Source: Stramenopiles sp. TOSAG23-3 (Eukaryota > Sar). Taken from it: DNA of 26,745 bases. The first letter of the stretch is position 1. Every line of letters starts with the position of its first letter. Under the pieces are notes generated by a model. It worked only from the letters and a program-made list of their open reading frames with translations, was not told where the DNA came from and searched no databases. Shown here piece by piece: positions 18,874 through 26,745 of the stretch. The stretch is from the NCBI GenBank assembly GCA_900128585.1, contig LT642269.1, positions 1-26,745 of the forward strand. Reading direction: 5' to 3'. Position numbers and translations under genes: made by a program.

Positions 18874-19603
18874 TTTGTAGTTTAATCACAATCACGAGCG
18901 AAAACTTGTAGCTTCGATAATGACCCATAAACGTCTCTAAAAGTCGAACAAAAAACCTAATTGTCGCAAACGACAACAGTTTCCGCAGATTCCTCTTTGG
19001 AATAAATTTACCATTAAAATTAGCTTATTGAATGATAAAATGGACCATTTTTTCCAGACGACTATAAATTATAACTTATAATAATTATTTATTACAATCG
19101 ATGCCATCATATTTTATTGGAATTATATATTATATTATGATGTGATCCTCCTTCTTCTTGGTTTTACGAAAAGTAAAGAGAATACAGACACACAGTATTT
19201 TTTAGACGACGTATTATTCCAATTTTAACATAATAGCTGCTGGATGCTGGACGGATCTTTTTTTTTAAATTCGTGATTTTTCATTATTAAGGTAATTTAG
19301 TACATCCAGGAAGTGAGGTGTTTGCTCTCCCTCTTCTTTTGTACGAGGAGTACACGTCCCCGGAACGCTTCCACCATACTTTGAAATTCGAGTTGGATTT
19401 TTATTCGCGCCAAGGACACTGAACACTTTATTGAACAGGTGTCTACTATAGAATTTTACTTACAGAAAAACAACGACGACGGTTGCGTTTTTATTTTTTT
19501 AGAAGTGTGGTACAAATTACATGGGGGAATAGCATTATATCTAAAAATCGTGTATGTATGGAAATAAATTCCTACCACTCTCGTTTCCACGCTCGTTGTC
19601 CAC
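18874..19603. other. Intergenic spacer, AT-rich
   Basis: This 730-bp stretch must include the LicD-like gene promoter and the aspartyl protease 3' flank. It is strongly AT-rich around 19020-19140, with a poly-T run near 19258 and a 7/10-type partial TAGACGAC motif at 19203-19210. I see no RNA gene, no repeat copy of the 26-bp element and no convincing coding frame. Confidence 0.6.
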
Positions 19604-21331
19604 CTAGTCTTCGCCGCCTTCTGTGAGTTCAATTTCAATTTCTTCGCCTGAAAGTGCGTTCTCACCGTCCAGGTTTTCATTCGACAGATCAGAAATCTTG
19701 CTGTACTTGGAGGATTTTCTCGACCGGCACCACGACTCTAGGAAGCAGTAGTACACCCACCAGCACAAAACGCAGCACGCGACGAAAAACATGGAACCGA
19801 GTACCGTGATCAAGGACATTTCCGGCGACATGGAAGCAAACCAGTCCGTGTCTTCATTCACGGGCGGGGTCGTTTTAGCCCGACCGTCCCGCACCGACCT
19901 TTCCGTTGTTCTGTTTGGTTTTGTGCCGCTACCAGGGATGGTCGTCGTCCCCGGCACACTCGCGCTGGTTGTCGTAGTTTCCGGCCCTAGCCGAGCAGTC
20001 GTCGTAGAGGCTCTCCCCTGCACTGTGGTCGTTTGTGCAACGGTGGTCGCGGTGGGGGTCGTTTGGGAAACGGTAGTTGTTGTAGGCAACGGTGCTGTTG
20101 TGGATGTTCCGCCCGTTGAGTGAAATCTACACGGCTCGCCGCAGCACGGTATTTCGTTACTGGCAGAAGCTTCGCACTTCGCCCGAGCCCAACCAATCCG
20201 GGTGTTCCCATGGTCAAACACGACATTGTAATTGTTCATAATGTTCGCCCCAAAGACAAAGTCCCCGTCCTTGAAAAATCCTATGCAATAAACAGCATGG
20301 TCGCTTTTGAAAAAATAGTACGCGGGCGGGATGCATAAGTTTACCCCCCCGTTCAATGAGAACGATATGGAAGGGTACGTTGCCGCGAAAGTTTTGAAAG
20401 AATCGCCACTTTTAGGCTTTGCGCAGTATACAGAGTCGCCCTTGTCTTGAGAATTCGTCCCGGAAGGGTTGTGCGTTCCCGTGCACCTTGCCGGCCCTCC
20501 GTTGCAGTACGCCTCAAACTTGGACTTCATGGTGGAATGGATAGAATACGGTATATAGGTGTAGGAGGTGCCACTGTCAATTGTGACAGCCTTGATATTC
20601 GAGTCTGTGACCAGGACACTCTCGTCCGCGAGCGATATGCGCTGCACCTTGTTTTTGTAAAACAGGCCGGACCTCACCATCGGAGACCAGCCAAACGGGT
20701 CGTAATTGACTGTGCTGTCGTCCGTACCGACGCTAACAAAGCCTTTGTTTGTACCAAGGCACAACCCAAAAATATCGCTCTGCAAACTGTGGTGCTGGCG
20801 CAACTTTGCGAACAGTGTCCCCGACCCATCGCTCAGGCCAATTATCCCGTCAGCCGTTTGCGTCTTGAACGCGGCGGCATACGTCGTGCAGCAGCCGAAA
20901 GTGTGCCGCACAGATTCTCCAGCACCGCACGTGTCCCCGAGACAAATTAGGTCCTCCAACAGAACGCCTCGGTTACAAGACCCTTCTCCATAACATTGCG
21001 CGTAACTCCCTTTGTGCGCTGAAGTAGAACTCTTGTCTTCGGAAAAATGATTATGGGAACCGCAACTGCAGCCCTTGCACGGAACAGCAATTGTGCTCGA
21101 GCCGCTGTCTACAATAACAGTAAAAATTTGCGGGGGTGTTCCAATGTGCAACTTTGCGTACCAGACCCCGTCATTTTCCATCTGTACTGGGTAGTTTTTC
21201 AACCGGCGGGCTCGACGCCGAGGACGATAGGCACCAGAGATCACCGGTTTGGAAATCGGAAACTGGAAACACTGACATAGGTGAACCGAAACCAGAACAC
21301 ACCACGCGAAGCACGGGACACGTTTCAACAT
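19604..21331 (-). CDS. Membrane-anchored pepsin-family aspartyl protease (plasmepsin V/memapsin-like)
   Basis: 575 residues from ATG at 21329-21331 (A at -3). Order: signal peptide (about 1-20); short pro-region with a polybasic site RPRRRARR (37-44) that a furin-like protease could cut; two-lobed A1 protease with catalytic motifs DSGSS (Asp75) and DSGTS (Asp252); a flap region QCYGEGSCNRG resembling the SYCEGS flap of plasmepsin V; many cysteines, including a CxxCxC insert after the first active site; a Thr-rich mucin-like stalk (about 408-467); a transmembrane helix (about 506-530); and an acidic cytoplasmic tail of about 45 residues. Type I topology places the protease in the secretory lumen or at the cell surface. 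Known relatives process exported or surface proteins. The substrate is unknown. Confidence 0.92.
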   Translation of the reverse strand: MLKRVPCFAWCVLVSVHLCQCFQFPISKPVISGAYRPRRRARRLKNYPVQMENDGVWYAKLHIGTPPQIFTVIVDSGSSTIAVPCKGCSCGSHNHFSEDKSSTSAHKGSYAQCYGEGSCNRGVLLEDLICLGDTCGAGESVRHTFGCCTTYAAAFKTQTADGIIGLSDGSGTLFAKLRQHHSLQSDIFGLCLGTNKGFVSVGTDDSTVNYDPFGWSPMVRSGLFYKNKVQRISLADESVLVTDSNIKAVTIDSGTSYTYIPYSIHSTMKSKFEAYCNGGPARCTGTHNPSGTNSQDKGDSVYCAKPKSGDSFKTFAATYPSISFSLNGGVNLCIPPAYYFFKSDHAVYCIGFFKDGDFVFGANIMNNYNVVFDHGNTRIGWARAKCEASASNEIPCCGEPCRFHSTGGTSTTAPLPTTTTVSQTTPTATTVAQTTTVQGRASTTTARLGPETTTTSASVPGTTTIPGSGTKPNRTTERSVRDGRAKTTPPVNEDTDWFASMSPEMSLITVLGSMFFVACCVLCWWVYYCFLESWCRSRKSSKYSKISDLSNENLDGENALSGEEIEIELTEGGED

Positions 21332-21611
21332 GTTTGTGAGTCAACCGCGGACTCCCCCCCCCCCAGAAAAAAAACAAAGAAAGACGCAACCCCTATTTCA
21401 TCAATTCCTTTGACGCAAGCAGTTCATAATCATTTGCAAGCAAAGAAAAGCACGTATCAACGTATTTGGAATAATTTATAATTATACAGTAGGAGATACA
21501 GTCAAATGTAAATTAGTTTTATTGAATATAATAGTAGAAAAGAAGAAGAAGAATTGTTTTTTTTTATTATTATTATTAGTCTATTGAAATACTTTTTAAT
21601 AGTCTACGAGG

Positions 21612-21621
21612 TAGACGACTA
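21612..21621 (+). repeat. TAGACGACTA spacer motif, copy 3
   Basis: Exact copy of the 10-mer, immediately before the GGTACC-rich hairpin. Confidence 0.6.
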
Positions 21622-21627
21622 CCGGTA

Positions 21628-21673
21628 GGTAAGGACGGTACCTGGTATTATACGGTAGGTACCGTACCTTACC
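21628..21673. repeat. GGTACC-rich imperfect hairpin
   Basis: GGTAAGGACGGTACC (21628-21642) pairs with GGTACCGTACCTTACC (21658-21673) except for one unpaired base, around a 15-nt loop. Similar GTACC-rich words occur near 2597-2680 and 17330-17345. Confidence 0.7.
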
Positions 21674-21715
21674 TGGTACCCGACCTACTATTATAGTAAT
21701 ACTGTATTAACAAAA

Positions 21716-21725
21716 TAGACGACTA
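21716..21725 (+). repeat. TAGACGACTA spacer motif, copy 4
   Basis: Exact copy of the 10-mer, 104 bp after copy 3 and in the same orientation. Confidence 0.6.
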
Positions 21726-22042
21726 GCTACTAATAAATAAATTATGGTCGTTATTATATTTATTAGGATATTATTATAATAAAATTATTTGTAGACTGAA
21801 AAGTAGACCTATTACGCATTGGATTTCTTCAGATGCGAGATGATTGATTACGAATTATTAATATTATTACACGAGATATTAATAATAGACCGACTATTAC
21901 ATAACTATTATTAGTTTAAAAATAATAAACAACATATTAATACCTCGTTGACTAGTTGGCTAGTTGTCTAGACAATAGTTTGGATAATTTTTTACATTGG
22001 TCCGTATTATTTATTACTACAATTTTATTTTTTTGGTGATAT

Positions 22043-22068
22043 AAATAACAGCCAATTTTCTTGTTTTT
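22043..22068 (-). repeat. Dispersed 26-bp repeat, copy C (inverted)
   Basis: The 26-bp core is identical on the minus strand to copies at 2807-2832 and 17820-17845. It lies about 55 bp past the stop codon of the fibre gene, with TAGACGACTA directly beside it at 22076. The flanking arms seen in copy B are not kept here. Confidence 0.9.
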
Positions 22069-22075
22069 ATAAAAT

Positions 22076-22085
22076 TAGACGACTA
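22076..22085 (+). repeat. TAGACGACTA spacer motif, copy 5
   Basis: Exact copy of the 10-mer, 7 bp from repeat copy C and 38 bp from the fibre gene stop codon. Confidence 0.6.
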
Positions 22086-22123
22086 GAAAACGAAGAGGCT
22101 TTGAGCTTGGAATTAGTAAGATT

Positions 22124-25100
22124 TTAGTCGGCAAAACCTGGCCCTGTGGAAACCCATCCGTTCAAGCTTAAGCACATCAATTCAATCATCCGCCCAGGCG
22201 CCACTTTAAAATTAATACTATTTCCAAACGTTAAATCCCCTGTATCCCCTGTATTACTGTTCCGGATGTATCGAATTTCACCTTCATTTGCACTGTTGCA
22301 TACTGGCAAACTATTAATAGCGGAGTTCGAATTAGTCACTACCTTCGAATAGTCAGTGGCAACACCGACTACAAATCTTTCTGTCACTTCGAATTTGAAG
22401 GTTTTCACCGTGCTCGTTGCCCCTCCAATTGTTATGGAGTTATCACTTCCTACGTTTGCAAAGATTTCTCGGTTCGTATCTGCTGATGAAGTTATATTGC
22501 CCGCAATTGTTAGGATTCCGTTGGTTTTGATGTCGCCATTGGACTCGATGGTTACACCATTGGCTACACCATACCCCTGGTTGATTTTAACGGTACCTTT
22601 CAACTCGACAGTCCCACTCGTATGACCTATGGTAATGGTGTTGCTGTTTGTTGTAAACAAATTCTTGTTCCCAGCAGTTTGCGCCACAATATCACCCTTC
22701 ACGGTCAAAGTCCCTTTAACATCCACAGTGCCATCTACATTTAAATCACCTTTGGTTTTCACATCACCGTTTGATGTAAAGGAAGATCCACTGCCAGGGT
22801 ACCCAGTGCCAATATGTAAGTTCTGTACCACAACCTGGGAGTTTGTTCCACCAATGGTGATTGTCTTATCGACACCGGCAAAAATACTTTTGTCTTCATT
22901 TGGTCCAGTGATGTTCCCTGTAATATATAAATTCTTTGCTGTTATTATCCCCGAGGTACCGTTAAGGAATATTGTTGGCTCATCCCTGGTATTTCCAAGC
23001 GCGAGACTGTACATCTTAACCGTAGTGGTACTGCCACCAAGGGAAATGTCGCCATCGTAGGCCGACCCATCCTTTAACTTGGAAAACAACTCAACATTTT
23101 GGCCGCTAGAACTCAGGGTTATATTCCCGCCTATGATTAAATTTTTGGCCACTTCTAGATTTTCATCGATAACAACGCTGCCACTTATTGTTGCGTTCCC
23201 GGAATCGTCAAGTGTGATACCACCAGAGTCATAACCGCCACCAACGTTCAAGTTTCCGGTTATATTCAGCGTGGATCCAACGCCACCTACATTTATGGTC
23301 CCCGTATATTCATTATCAGATGCTCCGTATTTTGTAAAAATCTGGATAGGGCCGCCGCTATGCAAAGTTCTAACATTCTGGTTGACGATAAAATCGCCTT
23401 CAACTTCAAGGTTACCGTCTATTTGGACGTGTCCATCTGTGCTTATGTTACCGTCTGGCCACACGCTTAAACCAGTATCTCCGTATCCACCGCCAACTTT
23501 GAGTTTGCTTACTAGCACGGTTGACCCAGCGCCACCTATTTGTATATTTTTAGACGTTATCGCAGTAAAAATTTCTTTCGACTCGTCTCTTTCAGAAAGA
23601 ATATTCCCACCAAAGGTAACATCTCCTGAGAAGAACGTATCGTTCACGACGTGCAAGGACCCATCTGTTGATACATTGCCATCGGAAGCAAAGGTTAAAC
23701 CCGATCCTTGCGACGACAGCACGTCACTTTCAGCTAGCGTGAACACTAAATCGTCGGCAACATCAAAGCCTGCCCCAGCAGTGAGTTCCGCTGCCGTTAC
23801 TACCAGCTTGTCGCCAGGAGCGTATTGCGCTGAACCCGCGTCACCTACAGTAACAGTGCAAGTGTTCGATCCATTCACAACAATCTTCAAATTGCAATCC
23901 CCGCACGTAGCAGGAAAGTCAACCGAAAAAACCGAACTATTCCCTATGGTCATTTCACTGTGGTAACCGCTTAACTGTCCTATTCTGAGTGGTCCACTTC
24001 CAAAGCCTCCACCGACTTTAAGGGTGCCCGGAATGTGCACGTATGCAGTGGCTCCTCCCAACGTTATTGATGTCCCTGGCCGCTGAGTAAATATGTATTT
24101 CGGTTCGTCGACGTCCGAGTAAATATCGCCATTGATAACGAAATCTTGGACAGTCAATACTCCTTCTTTAGTGACTGAGGCCATTGTTGTCGGGTTTCCA
24201 ATGTCCAATTGGTACATGCTAACAGTCGTTTGGGTGGACCCAATGTTTATTTTTCCTGTTACTAGTTGGTCGTTTTCATCGTATTTAAAAATCGAGCGAT
24301 TCGCCGTTTTTGTCCCGGTCGTTGCTACTATGTCTCCGGCAAAGGCAACATCGTCATTGAAGTAGACCTTGTTGTTCACCGTCAGTATTCCATCCATCTT
24401 GATATCGCCAGTCCTGTACAGGGTCATTCCACCGTCACCAGGAACAGGAACTACATCATGTTTCCCCAGCGTAAAGACTAAGTCGTCGGCAACATAAAAG
24501 CCTGCACCAGCAGCAAGCTCTGCAGCCCTAATTACCAAGGTGTCACCAACAACATACTGTGCAGTGCCCTTACTAACTACGGTAACGCTGCATCTATTCG
24601 ATGATACATTAATCGATAAATTGCAGTCGAAACACGAGGCCGGGGATACAACGTTGAAGGGTTCACGGCTGTCTGTTATGTTCATGTCAGTATGATTACC
24701 AGTTAATTGCGTTTCATTTAGAAAACCGCTACCGAATCCCCCACCAACGCGAACGTTTGACATTCTTATAGTTGACTCGGAGCCTCCTATAGTGACATTT
24801 CCGGAGAACATTGACCCATCTTTGTTATATCTAAAAACGGAGACGTCGCGATGCGCATTAGTGCTTAGTATTCCATGCCTCACAGCTAGATATCCGCCAA
24901 TGGTAACATTTTCCCGAATATCAACGTTTTTCGTCACGATCAGCGAGCCATTAACCTTCACACTTTCTTCTTCCAAGGTACTATTTATTCCTAAAATGTT
25001 AGGAACTGTGCTTGAACCGATGATAAGCGCGTCTTCAACGTTCGATTTAACAGAAATGGTTTTTTTTCCATCTGAAAAATCCAGATGCGGAGTTCGGAGC

Positions 25101-26745
25101 TTAAATGTGTTGACATCAATTGTCATTATTTCGTCTGCATTTGCGCCTTGCACTTGGAAATGGCCCGGAGAACCGGTGCCATTATGCTGACCCACTTGGA
25201 AAACAATATTTCCACCATTTCCATCATTTCCATTCTGAGCTACTATAGTCAAGTCCGTCCCATTACCTCTGGTTGTGCGCTCAGGGCGCTTCATCGTAAA
25301 CGTTTCATCATCGCCGAGAACCATTTCATTGTTATTCGTCAAAACCATGCGAGTTTTTAACGTTGTTGAATTTATTTGAGAAGTTTGGAACGTCATTGAG
25401 CCACCCATTTGGGTGCTATTTGGAGATTCCTGGTCAACATTCGCAAATATTGATGCTACTGTGACCCTGCTGCTTGTGGTAAATCCATCAAAGTTTACAC
25501 GCCCCACCTCGTCGTTGTTTTTTACAGGGATCGGAGTCAACGTGGGACTTGCAGCCCTATCACGCGCCAGAGTAATTTGTGCGCCACTGTTGCTGATACT
25601 GCTGCTACTTCTAACAAAGATTGCTTCTGAAACAGATGATTCGATCGCAAGAGCTGCCGCTGGTCTATAGTACGACCCACTCGATTCTGAAGCGAGCTGC
25701 ACAAGGCGCATCGTTTGCGCTTTTGTTGCATCAGGATGCTCGTTTCTTACTTCCATGACAGTCCTCTCACTTGTACTATCACTAGAATTAGAATGCACGT
25801 ACAGAACTCGCCCTGTTGTCAGCCCGTCTGCACTAAAATCTACCAAAGCATTTGTGATATTAGCGGTTTCAGAAGACTCGATTTTTATTGCATGACCGGT
25901 TGTCAGCCGTTTCGCACTTATGTCTAAGACCGTACCGGTTGTTAAATAGTCTGCTGTAAGATCAACAAGGACCCCCTCACCGTCCCAGCTAGGACCCGCT
26001 TCAATGTTTATGACTTTACCAGAAAACTTAGAGCCCGTTGAAGCAGCCTGGATGTCAAGCACTGTCCCGCCAGCGATTGAAGGCGCGTTAAGACTAACAA
26101 TCTTACCACTTGTCATATTTTTGGCATCTATCCTAAATATACCGTTCACGGGCTGAACCGCTTCACTCTCTAGGTACAGCAAACTGCCCGCAGACAAATC
26201 AGGGCCTCCAACTATTTTCATGCCATATCCATCGGTTAAGGAACTTCCATCTATATTAAGCAAAGTTCCTGAAGTTTGGTTAGTCCCAAGAATACTCAAC
26301 AGTTTCCCATCGGCATTCAGCTGAGTGCCGTTACCACTGGATACCTCTAACGCAGTGCCTGACGTCAGCGAATTCGCTAAGATACTCACAACCTTCCCCG
26401 ATTTAACACTATTCGCATTCAGCACGAAAACGCCACCTGGTGACACTTCCGACATCGTCTCTATCTCCAGCAATTTACCTACATCCATTGCCGAACCACC
26501 CGTAATACGCAATGCAGTCCCCGATTCCATCTTGGTTGCGCTGATATCCAATAACGTACCATCAGTTTGGTAATTAGCTTCTACAGAAATCAATTTTCCT
26601 GTTTCCATTAATTGATTGCCTTTCGAGACAACGTGGATCCCCGTCCCCGATGTTAAGCCATCTGCGCTTACTTTCATTACTGTCCCATTTGAAACAGAAT
26701 CTGCAGATACTTTAATCAACCCGTTTACGGTTGATGTTGATGTTG
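22124..26745 (-). CDS. Giant beta-repeat, phage-tail-fibre-like protein (5' partial)
   Basis: The frame is open to the right edge; the first apparent start is only a TTG (26717-26719), so the N-terminus is missing. I number from that codon (1,531 residues to the stop). Residues 1-310 are short beta-strand units of the type SGTVLDISADGL, arranged in 96-97-residue super-repeats. Residues about 383-470 (LARDRAASPTLTPI, then DEVGRVNFDGF) match the layout of a segment I know from phage and bacterial tail fibres (R-x-ASP-T-x-V-x-x-GD-x-LG-x-I-x-F-x-G). Residues about 620-1445 hold eight or nine fibre modules of the type ITIGGATSTVK with LKVGGGYG and DGNISTDG. Two modules carry a Cys-containing domain duplicated 244 residues apart. 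The C-terminus (about 1442-1531) is distinct. No transmembrane segment or S74 chaperone domain is seen. About thirty N-glycosylation sequons suit a secreted or surface adhesin, but a signal peptide cannot be checked here. Confidence 0.9.
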   Translation of the reverse strand, partial: TSTSTVNGLIKVSADSVSNGTVMKVSADGLTSGTGIHVVSKGNQLMETGKLISVEANYQTDGTLLDISATKMESGTALRITGGSAMDVGKLLEIETMSEVSPGGVFVLNANSVKSGKVVSILANSLTSGTALEVSSGNGTQLNADGKLLSILGTNQTSGTLLNIDGSSLTDGYGMKIVGGPDLSAGSLLYLESEAVQPVNGIFRIDAKNMTSGKIVSLNAPSIAGGTVLDIQAASTGSKFSGKVINIEAGPSWDGEGVLVDLTADYLTTGTVLDISAKRLTTGHAIKIESSETANITNALVDFSADGLTTGRVLYVHSNSSDSTSERTVMEVRNEHPDATKAQTMRLVQLASESSGSYYRPAAALAIESSVSEAIFVRSSSSISNSGAQITLARDRAASPTLTPIPVKNNDEVGRVNFDGFTTSSRVTVASIFANVDQESPNSTQMGGSMTFQTSQINSTTLKTRMVLTNNNEMVLGDDETFTMKRPERTTRGNGTDLTIVAQNGNDGNGGNIVFQVGQHNGTGSPGHFQVQGANADEIMTIDVNTFKLRTPHLDFSDGKKTISVKSNVEDALIIGSSTVPNILGINSTLEEESVKVNGSLIVTKNVDIRENVTIGGYLAVRHGILSTNAHRDVSVFRYNKDGSMFSGNVTIGGSESTIRMSNVRVGGGFGSGFLNETQLTGNHTDMNITDSREPFNVVSPASCFDCNLSINVSSNRCSVTVVSKGTAQYVVGDTLVIRAAELAAGAGFYVADDLVFTLGKHDVVPVPGDGGMTLYRTGDIKMDGILTVNNKVYFNDDVAFAGDIVATTGTKTANRSIFKYDENDQLVTGKINIGSTQTTVSMYQLDIGNPTTMASVTKEGVLTVQDFVINGDIYSDVDEPKYIFTQRPGTSITLGGATAYVHIPGTLKVGGGFGSGPLRIGQLSGYHSEMTIGNSSVFSVDFPATCGDCNLKIVVNGSNTCTVTVGDAGSAQYAPGDKLVVTAAELTAGAGFDVADDLVFTLAESDVLSSQGSGLTFASDGNVSTDGSLHVVNDTFFSGDVTFGGNILSERDESKEIFTAITSKNIQIGGAGSTVLVSKLKVGGGYGDTGLSVWPDGNISTDGHVQIDGNLEVEGDFIVNQNVRTLHSGGPIQIFTKYGASDNEYTGTINVGGVGSTLNITGNLNVGGGYDSGGITLDDSGNATISGSVVIDENLEVAKNLIIGGNITLSSSGQNVELFSKLKDGSAYDGDISLGGSTTTVKMYSLALGNTRDEPTIFLNGTSGIITAKNLYITGNITGPNEDKSIFAGVDKTITIGGTNSQVVVQNLHIGTGYPGSGSSFTSNGDVKTKGDLNVDGTVDVKGTLTVKGDIVAQTAGNKNLFTTNSNTITIGHTSGTVELKGTVKINQGYGVANGVTIESNGDIKTNGILTIAGNITSSADTNREIFANVGSDNSITIGGATSTVKTFKFEVTERFVVGVATDYSKVVTNSNSAINSLPVCNSANEGEIRYIRNSNTGDTGDLTFGNSINFKVAPGRMIELMCLSLNGWVSTGPGFAD

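Larger units (their letters stand above)
21332..22123. other. Intergenic spacer: protease promoter and fibre gene 3' flank
   Basis: 792 bp, very AT-rich. It holds an 11-C run (21354-21364) just upstream of the protease ATG, a tiny ATG-AAA-TAG uORF on the minus strand (21393-21401), TTA microsatellite sequence near 21570, a GGTACC-rich hairpin (21628-21673), three exact TAGACGACTA motifs (21612, 21716, 22076) and copy C of the 26-bp repeat. No gene is recognised. Confidence 0.65.

Noticed and set aside
23271-23966. 231-codon frame antisense to the fibre gene
   Set aside because: It is a shadow of the biased codon use of the fibre repeats; the translation is Pro/Ser-rich and has no domain. Similar antisense shadows occur in the myosin and LRR genes.
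1-26745. The window as a giant-virus genome segment
   Set aside because: Long genes, a myosin and a fibre-like protein could suggest this, but spacers of 0.7 to 1.3 kb, a mitochondrial LYR-type protein and the lack of any virus core gene favour a cellular nuclear genome.

Overview
The window looks like nuclear DNA of a unicellular eukaryote. It carries very long, uninterrupted protein genes (a myosin of about 2,075 residues and an LRR/IQ/B-box/EF-hand protein of 2,194), separated by AT-rich spacers of 0.7 to 1.3 kb. There are no operons, and initiator ATGs mostly have A at -3. The myosin head sequence, the intron-poor layout and the GTACC/GGTACC-rich spacers recall ochrophyte stramenopile algae such as diatoms or bolidophytes. 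That placement is an inference from memory, not a search result.

Layout. 1-1876 (+): 3' part of a coiled-coil protein with a mitotic-degron-like tail. 1920-2213 (-): small LYR-motif protein, converging on the first gene with a 43-bp gap. 2214-3001: spacer with hairpins, a G-rich tract and one copy of a dispersed repeat. 3002-9229 (-): coiled-coil myosin; its ATG is six codons inside the longest open frame and a 3-codon uORF precedes it. 9230-10148: divergent spacer. 10149-16733 (+): LRR, IQ-motif, B-box zinc-finger and EF-hand protein. 16734-18064: long spacer with repeat copy B. 18065-18873 (-): LicD/fukutin-type type II membrane protein split over two reading frames (short intron or frameshift). 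18874-19603: AT-rich spacer. 19604-21331 (-): membrane-anchored, plasmepsin V/memapsin-like aspartyl protease on a Thr-rich stalk. 21332-22123: spacer with GGTACC hairpin and repeat copy C. 22124-26745 (-): 5'-truncated repetitive protein of more than 1,539 residues built like a phage tail fibre.

How the genes relate. The left half (coiled-coil protein, myosin, Ca2+-sensor scaffold) is cytoskeletal in flavour; the right half (LicD-like enzyme, stalked protease, giant beta-repeat fibre) points to the secretory pathway and cell surface. Nothing shows that either half is co-regulated.

The two most unusual signals are the phage-tail-fibre-like protein inside a eukaryotic gene neighbourhood, and a 26-bp element that occurs three times identically, each time 51 to 215 bp downstream of a gene's stop codon, alongside a recurrent spacer 10-mer TAGACGACTA.
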